Shown here: piece by piece, positions 37,501-49,200 of the stretch
How the letters are laid out: each line of letters starts with the position of its first letter
Position numbering within the stretch: the first letter of the stretch is position 1
Assembly (NCBI GenBank): GCA_030268105.1
Contig: BSDZ01000078.1
Coordinates: forward strand, 4,019,001 to 4,083,000
Direction: 5' to 3'
DNA: 64,000 nucleotides
Source: Volvox africanus
Lineage: Eukaryota; Chlorophyta; Chlorophyceae; Chlamydomonadales; Volvocaceae
Translations under genes and position numbers: made by a program
The notes under the pieces: model-generated
What the model saw: the letters and a program-made list of their open reading frames with translations, nothing else
What the model was told of the DNA's origin: nothing
The model's database searches: none

Positions 37501-38286
37501 TGTGTTGTCACAAGGCCGCCGCCCGCCTTTCCTCACCAGCTTCTGTGTGCCTTCCTTATAATCAAATACGTATAACAAACGTTTACGCAGATATTACTGA
37601 TGTGGTAAGATACATACTGAAACTTTCCTTCAGGCAGCGTTTGTAACCTTGGGATAAAAATCGCTGACATAAACCTGAATAAATATATCTATTTGATACG
37701 ACTTTCCTGGAGAATAACAGTTTGCCTGATTTGATTTAGTATTCGTGTGATCAGCTGCGCTAACGGCCACATCGCGACTGCCCACCGGTCGTACGACTTT
37801 CTCCAGACATATATATATTTTTTATATATATCAGGTGAGTGCGAAGCTACGATTGAGGAAGCTGCCTGGCTAGAAGGCAGCACCTCTTGAAGGCGCATGG
37901 GTACGTACCTTTCGTGAAGAGTGACCCTTGTTTACCCGCCCACCCTCACTTGCAAGACTCAGGCATACAAGTTGTACTGCCTTATATTAGCTTTAATATT
38001 ATATAATTGTTTGAGGATCTGATTTACCTGCCGGCAGAAGCCCATCTGTGGAGTGAACCACATACCTATTTCAATCTCAGCAAGGATTGCTGGTTTCCAG
38101 CTCATTTTCTATAACGGCGAGCAACAATCCAAATTACTTTCAGTCCATAGTAACAAATTACTACGGCTGCTGTGCTGGATTTGAGGGGTCCCAACGTATC
38201 ACTCATCAACTTCAAAAAGTTGACGAGCAGCGTTTCTACAACCATTTCCATTAACAAGCGGTGAAACTATTTTAATAGCTTAGAGA
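31534..38286. other. Long stretch with no firm gene; two coding-like patches and AT-rich parts
   Basis: Two plus-strand patches look coding but could not be chained. About 31792-31900 encodes a hydrophobic run with AAATAVVAMMALSLCLQRC after a CCCAG acceptor. About 32687-32830 contains FVTEEALRIIGVTMYIRDPD and ends at a stop. They may be a separate small gene or remnants of a duplicate of the neighbour. From about 33.0 to 38.2 kb the sequence is richer in A and T than the surrounding genes. I saw only short frames without motifs, no reverse transcriptase or transposase signature and no long terminal repeats. A decayed mobile element remains possible but has no direct support. Confidence 0.45.
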
Positions 38287-41200
38287 ATGCGCATTGAAGG
38301 TTGCGGACAAAGGCCCGGGACGCGGGGCTGCTGCAACAGCCGGTTGCCCAGCTTGCGCACCGCGTTTGGGTTGGGCATGCTCTTCCTGGCGTGCTTCATC
38401 ATCTCTGGGAAAGCTGAAGGAGGTGCGTCAAGTATATGGCTCGATGATTTACGAAGCGTTGGCTACTAATTGCAAATGCACTGGCGGCTTCATACCTATA
38501 TGGGCTATCGTGAACAGCTGCTTTATAGCTGCGTATGCATTTCTTTCCATTACGGCAAACTTCGCGTGCGATACTGGCAATCCCATCGGTTTTACGTTCT
38601 TCTCTCTTCTCCGTACGCTCGGGATCGTGAGGGTCGCCGATTTTGTGATCTAAAGACGGAAAGTCCTTAAAGACGGGAACTTGTAGGTAGTTTGTTGTGG
38701 CCATTTTACGAAATGCTGCTTGAAGGGACTGCGTATTGGATCCAGCTTCCGTAGAATCTATTGCTGTTTCTGTATCCGCTTTATTTCCTGCTTCTGAATA
38801 TCATATTCCCATCCAGAACCTCTAGCAAAAAGCAGGCGCTTATCCTCCGAAATCGATTGCACCCTACCCTACCCCACCCTATTCCACCGCTCTGCGGGGC
38901 GCACAGATTTCCAGGAGGTGACAAGCGGTGGGCTGCGCCGCTCCCTCCTGGCGAAGGGTGCATCTCCTCCTCCAGTTCCTCCAGCTTCAAAGAGAGCCAA
39001 GCCGCCACCGCCCAAGAAGGCTAAGAAGCCGCCGCCACCGCCTATGGGTGCGTGTCTCCCTTTGGGGCATATCTCCCAAGCGGTAGAGAAACAGGGAAGG
39101 AGGGGGACCTCAACGATTGATGGGCCCCTTTGGGCGGAATCCTCTGGGCGGCTCTCGTCGGAAATCATCAAATCCCACCCGGCATGGTTGGCGATTGGCC
39201 GTGACACCACATGACACGCTGTTGCGCTTGTGTTGGTGTATCGTCTTTGAGCGATTGCTGGTGAGGTAATAGTCGCCACTGCTAAAGTGCACCGTGACGG
39301 GGGCACACGGAGATGAAGGGGGCGACACATACACACACACACACACACACATGGTTCCTCGCCCATCGTAGTCCAGGGCATGTATGGATCCGTACCACCC
39401 GACCGTATCCAGCGCATTTCATTACCCATTGGCACTGATGCAAGAATCTGACTTGTTTGCCTCCCATTTTTTCACCTGCCACCTCACCTCCCACCTAACC
39501 TGGCACTGCAGAGTACGACCCACCTCCGCCGTATGACTACACGCCACCGGAGGCCTGGCCGCCAGAGCCGCCCTCGCCTCCACCAGCGCCGCCCTCGCCA
39601 GCGCCGCGGCCCCAGGTACCACGCCCTCCGCCATTTCGCTACCCCAGCCCCCGCAGGGAACCTCTGCCTCCAAGCCCTCGGCCCCCGTCTCCGTCCCCTC
39701 CTGCGCCTGACTACGACGCCCCGCCGCCCATGGACTTCACACCCGGGTTGCCGCCTGGCCACTTCACTCGTAAGTCGTGGAAAATGGGAGCCGGGGTTTG
39801 GAAGTGAGACTGGCGAGTGTCGGGATGACCAAGGGGTTAGACCGGCGTTGGGGGTGCGGCGGGCGAAGGCTTTTCGGTGCTCTCACCGCTCGAAAGGGAG
39901 GGAATCGTCCGCGGAGGGGGGGCATAGCCCTTTCCTTAGGTGTCCCTCCCCCTTCGGTACCAAGTGGGACATCGCCGTTCCTGTCCCTTGTCTTGTCCGG
40001 CTTACAAGAGGCATCCTCCCATCCGGGGATAGCCGCACTTATCAGCAGCACTTATCAGCAGCACTTATCAGCAGCACTTATCAGCAGCACGCTTGCCAAG
40101 TACCCATGCAGATGCTTTCTTATGTTCCTACAGCAAGACCTATGCGGTTGTGGTTAAGGCAGAGAGGCGCAGGCGTGGCCGGGGTCGCGTCGCAGCAGCT
40201 GTGGCAAAGTAGTCTAAAACACCGCTATCTGGGTGCTGAGACCGAACGACCTGGAGTTGCCCGAGTAGGCAGTCCTGTGTTTCCGTCTGACGCCTTACAC
40301 ACCGCGCACCCGGGACACAAGCGATGCGTCGTAGAAGATGAGCAGCGCCTGCCTGATGACATGAGGATCCGGACTCGGGGATCTGTCTGGGTAGCTGCTC
40401 TTACATTAGGATACGCTTGCACGGACCCTGGCACAGCTGTAGGCGGGAAAACGAGTGAGAAGGTCCGAGCCAAAACATGAGAAACAACCTGACCTGAGCC
40501 AATGGGGTTTGGAGCCTAGTCTACTCTATATTGGGAGTTGGATGTTCATCACCAAAGAGGTGTTGGGCCAGTATGGGCCGGTGCTGCGTCCTTCACGGGC
40601 TGCTCGGCCAGGATGTCAATCCCAGCTACAGTCGCAGCTGGCGACGCAGGGCCCCGAAGGAAAGCCGGAAGCGGACCGCATGGGTTAGGCAGAAGCTCGT
40701 GGGGGCAGATGGCGGACTGCATGTCCCACGGGGTATATTCCCCCCCGCCCCGTTTCCGTCTACGTCTACGTCAGCATGTGCGTGTGCGTGTGTAGGGTGC
40801 GGGGATCTGAAATGCAAAGCACCGCCTCCAGAGCCCCAATGCGCTCCGGGTCTAGTCTGCAATGGACATCCCCACGCGTATCATGCCTCCAGGCAGGTAC
40901 ATCAAATGAAACTGAGGGTATGCGTCGTCCCTTGGGCCCCCCCCCTTTCCCGTTGGCTCGCCCCCCTCTGACTGATCAGCTCCGAAGCCACCAAGGCGGC
41001 CTCCCAGGCCCCCTCGTTCGCCGCCTCCGCCGCCTCATCCGCCCAGCCCACCTGCACCAAAGCGCTGGTGGTGGAAGGTGCCTCCGTCGCCCTTTTCTCC
41101 CCCCATCTTGAATCCCCACCCAAGTCCCTCTCCTGGCCCAGCCCCAGGGCCGCTACCCTACCCGACTTCCGGCCCCAGACCCAACCCCACCTGGATCCTA

Positions 41201-42736
41201 CCGCCCACTATTCCGGCAATCCTCCGCAATCCATCACCACTGCCACCGATTCGGAGCTCGCCTTTGCTTAGCAGGCCCTCACCTCTCTCGCCAACTCCAC
41301 CGGGACCACCACCGACAGTATCAAAGCCGCCACCTTCACCACCGCCGCCAAAGCCGAACTTATCACTGCCGTCGCCGCCGCCACCGAGGCTGGTCAATTG
41401 GCCACCACCGTCGCCACCACCGTCGCCGCCACCGTCGCCGCCACCGTCGCCACCGCCGTCGCCACCGCCGTCGCCACCACCGTCGCCACCGCCGTCGCCG
41501 CCGCCGTCGCAACGACCATCGCCTCCGCCGTCGCCACCACCGTCGCCACCGCCGTCGCCGCCGCCGTCGCAACGACCATCGCCTCCGCCGTCGCCACCAC
41601 CGTCGCCACCACCGTCGCCACCACCGTCGCCACCGCCGTCGCCACCACCGTCGCCACCGCCCTCACCATCACCATTGCCACCGCCGCCGCCACCACCGTC
41701 GCCACCACCGTCGCCACCACCGTCGCCACCACCGTCGCCACGACCGTCGCCACCACCGTCGCCACCACCGTCGCCACCGCCGTCGCCACCACCGTCGCCG
41801 CCGCCGTCGCCACGACCATCGCCACCGCCCTCACCATCACCATTGCCACCGCCGCCGCCACCACCGTCGCCACCACCGTCGCCACCACCGTCGCCACCAC
41901 CGTCGCCACGACCGTCGCCACCACCGTCGCCACCACCGTCGCCACCGCCGTCGCCACCACCGTCGCCGCCGCCGTCGCCACGACCATCGCCACCACCGTC
42001 GCCACCGCCGTCGCCACCACCGTCGCCACCGCCGTCGCCACCCCCCTCACCATCACCATTGCCACCGCCGCCGCCACCACCGTCGCCACCACCGCCGCCA
42101 CCACCGTCGCCACGACCATCGCCACCACCGTCGCCACCACCGTCGCCACCGCCGTCGCCACCACCGTCGCCACCGCCGTCGCCACGACCATCGCCACCAC
42201 CATCGCCACCGCCGTCGCCACCACCGTCGCCGCCGCCGTCGCCACTACCATCGCCACCACCGTCGCCACCACCGTCGCCACCACCGTCGCCACCACCGTC
42301 GCCACCACCGTCGCCACCACCGTCGCCACCGCCGTCGCCACCGCCGTCGCCACCGCCGTCGCCACCACCGTCGCCACCGCCGTCGCCACCGCCGTCGCCA
42401 CCACCGTCGCCACCACCGTCACCGCCGCCACCAAGGCTGGTCAACTGGCCACTACCGTCACCACCGCCAAAGCCGGTCAGCTCGCCACCGCCATCATCAC
42501 CGCCGCCGACGTCCATCAAATCGCCACCGCCGCCGTGGCGGAAGCCACCAAGCTCGCCGCCTGCACGTCCTTCGCCCCGGCCGCCTCTTCGTGCACTGCC
42601 GCCATCTAAATCCCCCAACCCTTCGCCACCGAGCCCGACACCGGCCCGCACACTCCCACCGATGCGAAGCCCGCCCCCTCTCCGCAAGCCGCCGCTTCGC
42701 AGTCCCTCCCCTCGCAGCATTCTTTGGAACGCGTAG
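38287..42736 (+). CDS. Secreted hydroxyproline-rich glycoprotein (Ser-Pro-Pro-Pro type)
   Basis: Predicted extracellular-matrix protein, 794 aa, for the glycoprotein wall. Five exons: 38287-38422, 38907-39047, 39512-39769, 40796-40896, 40988-42736, all in phase. The N-terminus has a signal peptide with hydrophobic core GLGMLFLACFIISG at about residues 31-44. A Lys/Pro segment follows (KRAKPPPPKKAKKPPPPP), then a Tyr/Asp/Pro segment (EYDPPPPYDYTPPEAW). The short exon 4 carries four Cys as CGDLKC and QCAPGLVC. The last exon is Pro-rich with a WWW motif, then a long run of SPPP with occasional R (SPPPSPRPSPPP) between two near-copies of PPPRLVNWP. The SPPP runs are typical sites of prolyl hydroxylation and arabinosylation. 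Pherophorins also have such rods, but the globular pherophorin domains are not visible, so I do not call it a pherophorin. Confidence 0.86.
40035..40090. repeat. 13-bp tandem repeat in intron 3 of the glycoprotein gene
   Basis: Four perfect copies of GCACTTATCAGCA plus a partial fifth, period 13 bp. The unit is unrelated to the coding repeat downstream. No function is apparent. Confidence 0.9.
41398..42435 (+). repeat. Coding minisatellite, 12-bp units encoding Ser-Pro-Pro-Pro, with higher-order copies
   Basis: The unit is TCGCCACCACCG with variation mostly at third positions. Larger copies are visible: 41461-41520 and 41521-41580 are near-identical 60-bp blocks, and 41661-41828 recurs as 41829-41996 (period 168 bp, same order of 10 unit variants). 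A third copy of the CCTCACCATCACCATTGCC block lies at 42045. The protein rod has therefore grown by unequal exchange of multi-unit blocks while keeping frame. Confidence 0.92.
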
Positions 42737-43718
42737 ATCTGGACAGGCAGGCGTACAGCATTACAGGTACGATTACGGGATGGGCAGGTACGGCGCTTTG
42801 CTGCGCTGCGTAGGCCATCTAATGACAAAACCAGTGCCAGTTAGTTAGCTGGCAGTTGACAGTTGAAATTCGGGGCCTGCCTGCCCCGATTGCTGAGAAT
42901 TATATATGCAACCATACTGCCCTCACCGGCCCACTACGGCTGAGCTAATATGTACGAATTATTCCGTTTCCATGCACGCAAAGGAGGAAGAGGAGGAGGA
43001 GGGGGAGGGGGAGGAGGAGGAACGTTTCAAATCGCGCAAGCGGGAGTGGAGGCGGTAGCGAAGCTCCGAAACGGCTTCACTATGCCTGCTGTTGCTATTG
43101 CTGCTCCTGCTATTGCGGCTGCGCAGGTGCATATTCGTTCACGACGCAGCTGTAGCACTGGGTGCCATATTTCATCACTCGGGCGAGCCAGGCTTTTCTT
43201 GTCCACGCCAAACCCTCAACTCTGCCACCATCAGGCGGGAAGAGGCAGGGGCTTGCTCATCGGGCGACCGCGTCCAGACCTCCGAAGCGCAGTCTCAATG
43301 CCGCCCCAAACAGAGATTTGCTCGGGGTTGATGGCTCATGCAACGCCAGATGCGCACAACTTATTTACCGGTTCCATCATCAGGAGAGGAACGCGGTGAT
43401 GTGAGGAACTTAGCTCGGTAGCCGGGTGGCCCCCTCTCTGTTGACCCCCTCTTGAAATGATTCTTTGCTGCTGCGATCGCCGCTACTGCCGTGGGTGCTG
43501 GACGCTGCTGCTACAGCTGCTACAGCTGTCACTGGTACTATTGCTTGCAGAGCGGCAGTTGGTGCTGCAGTTGGTGACGCAAAATTTCTTCTTTTGACCA
43601 CGTGGGGGCATTTGAATTCAAGTTCATTTCATAGATCCAGGCGCCGTACGCCTGCATTGTACATCTCTCCATATATGGTATTGTTCACCTTGCTTGTGAC
43701 TGTGACGTGTCCTCGCAG
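42737..43718. other. Intergenic stretch downstream of the glycoprotein gene
   Basis: It contains the presumed 3' UTR of the glycoprotein gene, an AGGAGG-rich tract at about 42983-43022 and short frames without motifs. I saw no TGTAA near the stop. The right-hand part may include the missing first exon of the candidate gene that begins at 43719. Confidence 0.4.
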
Positions 43719-44610
43719 CTTAGGACCTCTTCCTTCATCGGTGCGGCGCTACTTCCTCATCATGGGGCATCCATCGGATTAGTCGGGATCATCACAAGCA
43801 GCCGTAGCAGCGCACCTAGCGGCACACCAAGGCCGAGTCATGGCCTGCGGACTCTCACGAAGCGCAGGGTCGTCGCATGTGCCGTATGCGCCCAAGGTGA
43901 AATGAAAAGTTATCACACGGTTGCATGGGGACCGCCCCCCGGGCCGTGGCCTCCACCCCGCCGCTCCGGCTCTTCCGTAGAGTTGACTTTCATGCCGGCG
44001 GTGGCGGAGTGGTCGAACGATTTCCGGGTTTCCGGCCTCTTTCAGTTTGTAGCTGCTTTCTTTACCCCTTCAGTACGTTAGAAAGATCGTTCGACTAAGT
44101 CCGGTGCGTCGCATGCTGAAGGTCGAGGCTTGGCTGAAGTTACTGATTGGTGTATTTACAGTGTAGCTTTTTGCAGGCTGGTTGGTTGTGTGGTGTGATG
44201 TGGTGTGCACCAATCTGGTGTGGCACCTGTATGTTGCGTACAGTCTCTCGTGTGTACGGGAAAAAGCGTGCAAACAGTACGGCACACGGCCAAAATTCAA
44301 TAACTCCGCGCGCAAGATGAGAGCGTCGGAATTAACGCAGGCGGCCCAAACGTCGGTGTTGGTATTGGCACCGGCACTGGTTTCCCGCCAGGTGCCTCCC
44401 CTGATATAGCATGGACTCGTCTTGCCAGGGTCAGCTGGCCTGAATGCGATTGAGGTCAAGCAGGCGACACGGGCCACCACGAGCCACCTCGGGGTTAGAG
44501 ATGAGCTTAACCTGACACTATATACAGGACAACTGACAAGTGCTGTGCACTTTCGTGCCGCTTTGCCTGGAAAGTGCCCCTACCGCTGTGCGTTATCAGG
44601 TTCATATACC

Positions 44611-44641
<31 letters not shown>

Positions 44642-46060
44642 GCGCCAGTGGAAAGGTCCCTTCCCGCGCGGCCACTAAGGTCCTTCTCACGTGGTGGTGG
44701 TCGTTGTGCGAATTGCTACCGGACTATCGTGGAGCCGTGGCGCGTGGTGCTGGCGTGCGTGTGGATGTGTTTTGTCGGCGACTTGGGGTGAGGCGAGGTA
44801 AGGTGTGGTGTGCACCCCGTCTGAGAGACTGACGGACTAACGCGCGGGCGGGGTGAGTCGTGGTTTCGGAACAACCCCATCTCTCCCGGCTGGGGGGTTC
44901 CTGAGGTGACTGGTTGGATTTGTTAGGCTGATCCGCCGGCTGGTAGTTGTTGGGAGAAACGATGGGGGCTGGAGAGTGTGTACTGATCGCTTGGCTGACT
45001 GAGCCCCTATCCTGCTGGGGGATAAGGGGTCCCTTTTTTAGATGTCGGCAGAGTTAGCCGTTGTGCATTAGCATGTAGATGTACGGCAGGGTGTCAGCTG
45101 GATGACCTGAAGTCGGCTGATTGGCCAATCTTTCCCGTTCAGGCTGACCAGTCAACGACTGAAGTACCAAGAGGGTCGTACCATCGTACCATCGTACTTT
45201 CGCAGAGTGAGCCCCAGGCAGCTGAGGAAAAAACGTTGTCTTGCCTTGGCGTGGAAGACCCCCAGTGTAAGAGCGTCAACCGTTACAACCGTTTCTTCAG
45301 TTACAGTGTCGTAGATATGTACATTCGCACAAACAACTGTGCAGCAGCGAAGTAGGGAAGGGCACGTGCCTAAGCAGGCCGAGAGTGTGCACAGGCATCT
45401 CCAACTGGATGACAGTGACGTTGCCGCACTCCCCTACAAGGAGGCGCACAATCACACACATACACACAATCACACGCCTGTGTGATTTTTCCCTTGTCTA
45501 CTGCCGTACAACTGTCGTGCGATGGACATATGTAAGCCGCCCCCTCTCTGACGCCCCAAATATGTCCGCAAAAAATAGATTCCTATTGCAATTTCGTCAA
45601 ATGTGTTGAAGTTGCTAACCAATGCGCGATTTCTCTCTCATGGCAACTCTCTCCCTGGTCGTACACAGTCACGCAGCGAAATCCAGCTACACACCTACTC
45701 ATCTTCCAGCAGCAAGCTCGCCGTGCTTACCCGTACAGGTTTCCTTACGTGTTCTTCCCCTGCCCTCCGCTCGTACCTACCAGGACCCCCTCCCTCTTGG
45801 CCGTCCGTCTTTCCACCACCGCCCACACGTGCAATCCAGGAGGGCCACCGGAAGCTGACTGGGCGCCAATCCGCCGAGGAATGGAGTCCGCCATGAACCT
45901 GAACGTGTCTAATAGCTCAGTAGCGCGTCCGGCTTCGAAACCTTACCGACAATCCCACTGCCACAACATCCAATACCGCCCCGCCAAGCCACGTGACGGC
46001 GTCCTGTACGCCTTGGGTCACCAAACTCCCCATCATCAAATCTCCTGGCAGCGGATATAA
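43719..46060 (+). CDS. Candidate four-exon gene with plastid-transit-like N-terminal region
   Basis: A chain of exons with matching phases: 43719-43896, 44429-44493, 45669-45738, 45840-46060 (stop TAA). The first piece is rich in Ser, Arg, Gly and Pro and ends TLTKRRVVACAVCAQ, which resembles a plastid transit peptide with a cleavage region. No ATG is found in frame, so a first exon is probably missing upstream. The last piece has ADWAPIRRGMESAMNLNVSN and RPAKPRDGVLYALG and matches no family I recognise. It converges on the glycosyltransferase gene, with stops 147 bp apart. The support is phase continuity, acceptor quality and composition only. It could be a chance chain. Confidence 0.35.
44610..44641. 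repeat. (CTGT)n tetranucleotide microsatellite
   Basis: Eight copies of CTGT within a predicted intron of the weak candidate gene. It gives a spurious CLSV-type repeat frame. Confidence 0.9.
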
Positions 46061-46207
46061 CAATCTTCCCCACATATGCATTTGCGCAATTTTCCAAATG
46101 ATGCTATATTGAGTATGATGTTAATAATGTTGAAGTAAATATTGACGCAAGTGTTAAAGCGTCTAAAGTACACGGCATTTTGCATTTGCATTCGCATTTG
46201 CATTTCC

Positions 46208-49200
46208 TCACCCACCGGCCCCCTGACGAACCCATGGACCCATTCCGCCATGAAAGGCTCCCTCAGCTCTGCTGCCGTAAACCCGGTATCTCCGCAGCCG
46301 ACCCGGCAACCGATGACCCGCTGCCGCGGCGTGCGCACGGAACCGCGGCCCAACGAAACCACCCCGTGGCCCACCCACGAGCCCACTACCGCCGCCGCCA
46401 CTGCTTGTCTCCCCACTATGCCCCCACTCGAAGCCGGGGAGGGGTCCACCTTCCATTCCACCACCAGCAAAGCTTCCGCCCCGTGCCGTGTCCCCGCCCC
46501 CGCCCCCGCCCCCGCCGCCCCCGCCTCCGCCTCCGCCGCCGCCGCCGCCGCCGCCGTGATCAGGATCGGGATCATGATTATGGAGTCCACTGGAACTCCC
46601 GCCGTTTACGTGGTCGTTCTTGACCGCCTGTCTGTGAGTCCAGCCGCCGGCCGCCAAGCTGATGTCCCATGGAACCGATTCTGAGTGTACCGCTCCACTC
46701 ACCTGGCCGATGGCGGTCGGTTCATGACGGGTCACGGCCGCATGTTCGGTTCCGCCCTTTAAAATGGGTTTTAGAGGAGACGCATCGGCTGACCAGGGGG
46801 AAGGATGAGATCGCGCCATGCCGGCACTGCCCCCAGCCACCCACAAGCCGCTGTGAATGGACGCATCAACTTGGTTGGAAGCAGCGGCGGTGGCGACGGT
46901 GTCAATCGAAGTGACCGCGTGCTCACTTTCAGTCGCGTCAGCTTCGGACGTTTGGGTGCTGGTAACTGTTGCGACAGTAGCAACTGTAGCAGCCGCTTGG
47001 AAGTCGGCAGCTACATTTACGACAGCAGCTTCCCTAGATGGACCCGTAGTCCTCGGCGGTACTACGGGTTGAGGTATCGTACCTGCTGGTCCCAATGACG
47101 GTGCGGCAACCGAGTATGTGAAATCCGTACTTGCAGCCATACTGCCCGGCCAGGCGGCTGCACCATCGGGATAAGAGGCAGTCATGGTGGCAATGGCCTC
47201 AACTGCAGCAGCTGCGGCCGCAGCATCAGCAGCGGCCGCGGCTTCTTCTGCATCCATAAGGTCGGCCGTGTCGCTCGAGGGGAGTCGTTCTTTTTGGCTT
47301 TGCTGCTGGGTACCCTCCAGAGATGGTCGCAGGTCCAGGGGGGGCATGTTGTACCCGGGAATGGATGGGGCAGCCCGAATGAGACCGTCAACACCGACAG
47401 TTGCCGCAACAAATTTTATAATCGGCTCGACGAGCTGCTTGTACGGCTTGTCCGTCAAGTCCTGCAGTACGGAAGATACGGGCCGGGTTGCGGCAGCGAC
47501 AAGATGTTACTAAGACAAAAAGCAATGCTTCTTCAACCCGAGTGGGAAAGGGGGGGAGGTGGAAAGCAGCAGCAGCAAAAGTTAACAAGATGGCGATAAT
47601 GAGGGGTTGGTGACATGGCCGCTGCTGCTGTTGTTGCTGCTGTTGTGGTTTTGGTGGTGACTTAGCGCCCGCCCCCTCCCCTTCCCCCTCCCCTTCCCCC
47701 TTCCCCTCCGAAACCGAAAGCGCACATCCCCATCAGCTCACGACACAGCTGTGCACCTACCAGCACTATTTCGTTGTGGTTGGTCGCTTTGCAGTCGTAC
47801 AGCCCCTCCTCTAGCTTGTTGGTTTCCTCTGTTCCGATGGGTAGGATGAGGCGCAGAGGGTTCATAAGGTAAAGGACCCTGCATGAAAGCATGAAAGGGA
47901 GCAAACGAATCAATGTCGTGCATGTTGATGTTTACTTTATCCGGATCTCAAATCTGTGCTGAAAAACAAATTTCAAGGATGCCGCCTCCGGTCCGACAGA
48001 TTCGGCGAGCAGAACCAGCTATCCAGATCCAGGATCCAGGACACTGAAGGAACTGATTCGATCAGCGAAGAAAATCCAAATCTAAATCCAAGTCAGATCC
48101 GATTTGACACTTTAATGCACACTTGCGACGGCAAGCTCATAAGCCAAAATCGCACTGCGCCGTAGTGTGTCGTATCGCACTGGTGCCGTTAGAGGCTAAG
48201 AGGTCCGATAAGGGACCAACCTACTTCAATTCGCTCGTCCGTTTCAAAGCCCATGCTCGTGCGACGTCATCCCGAGACAGAGAGAGAATCCTTGCGGTGG
48301 GAGTAGTGCCGTTGGCTGCGGGCAGGGAGGGCCCCAGCCCGGCTGCGAGTAGCCAGTAGCGAGTAGCCAGAGCAGAGGGATGGAAGGCACATCAGCGAGG
48401 TCAGGATCTTTGGCGATATGGGCTTTGCAATTTTTGGAGAATAAAATCTAACAGTTTAAAAAAGAAAACGTAAAAATGTGCATGAAGTCCACGACGTTTG
48501 ACCTTTCGTCTTCACCTTTTTTGCATCATCTTTACTTTGTCGGCGAAGTAGCCAAATAAAAACATTTTGTCCAGATGGAGACGGAGCGCAAACACCTCTT
48601 CACGCACCGTAGCCGGGTGGACGACGTACCGGATAAATGGCCGATGGTGTTTTGCCTGTTCGGTTCAATACACGGCAGCATCCGCATCTGGTCCCGCCAG
48701 TGCTCGAATTCCAAGGTCAGCATGCCCCGACCGCCGTACAGGCAGCTGTCCGTAAGGATTGGCAGCCACGTACATGATAGATTTGCACCTGCCGTACTCT
48801 TGCTGTACGGGATGAATTCCTGAGTGTTACATGGCGGCCCCGCCGTGGGGAGGGAGAGGGCCAGGACCGCAGGCGGGGGTTACGATATAGAAACTGTGTA
48901 TCGCGTACCGCCCTTGAGTCCATTCCCGAATCATCCCGAATGTCTTGGTGTTAAGTACAAGCGAGTCAGAGCCTTAGCTCACCGGTCTCCATTGTGCGAT
49001 ATGACAACATATGGAACAAAGAACCCTCCTTCTGCGAGTTGCAGAATTGAGTATGCAAAACATACCTACACAGCACGCAGCACGCAGCACGCAGCATCCG
49101 ACCCGAACTGCTGCAGCTTCCTCTCCGGGGGCTTCCGGCGATAGCCTGTTTTAATATTGATATCGATTGCTCGTAACTGTTTCCTCCCCCCATGCGGTTA

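Noticed and set aside
33000..38286. Possible retroelement or transposon in the gene-poor AT-rich stretch
   Set aside because: No reverse transcriptase, integrase or transposase motif, no terminal repeats and no long frame were found. The composition alone does not support a call.
41158..42828. Antisense and shifted frames over the SPPP array (GGGDGGGD, ATTVATAV, VATVVATA repeats)
   Set aside because: They are shadows of the in-frame Ser-Pro-Pro-Pro coding repeat. Only the plus-strand SPPP frame joins to the upstream exons in phase and carries the WWW and LVNWP segments.
43995..44040. tRNA-like start (GCGGTGGCGGAGTGGTCGAA)
   Set aside because: The first 20 nt resemble a tRNA D-arm, but no matching anticodon arm, T-arm or acceptor pairing follows.
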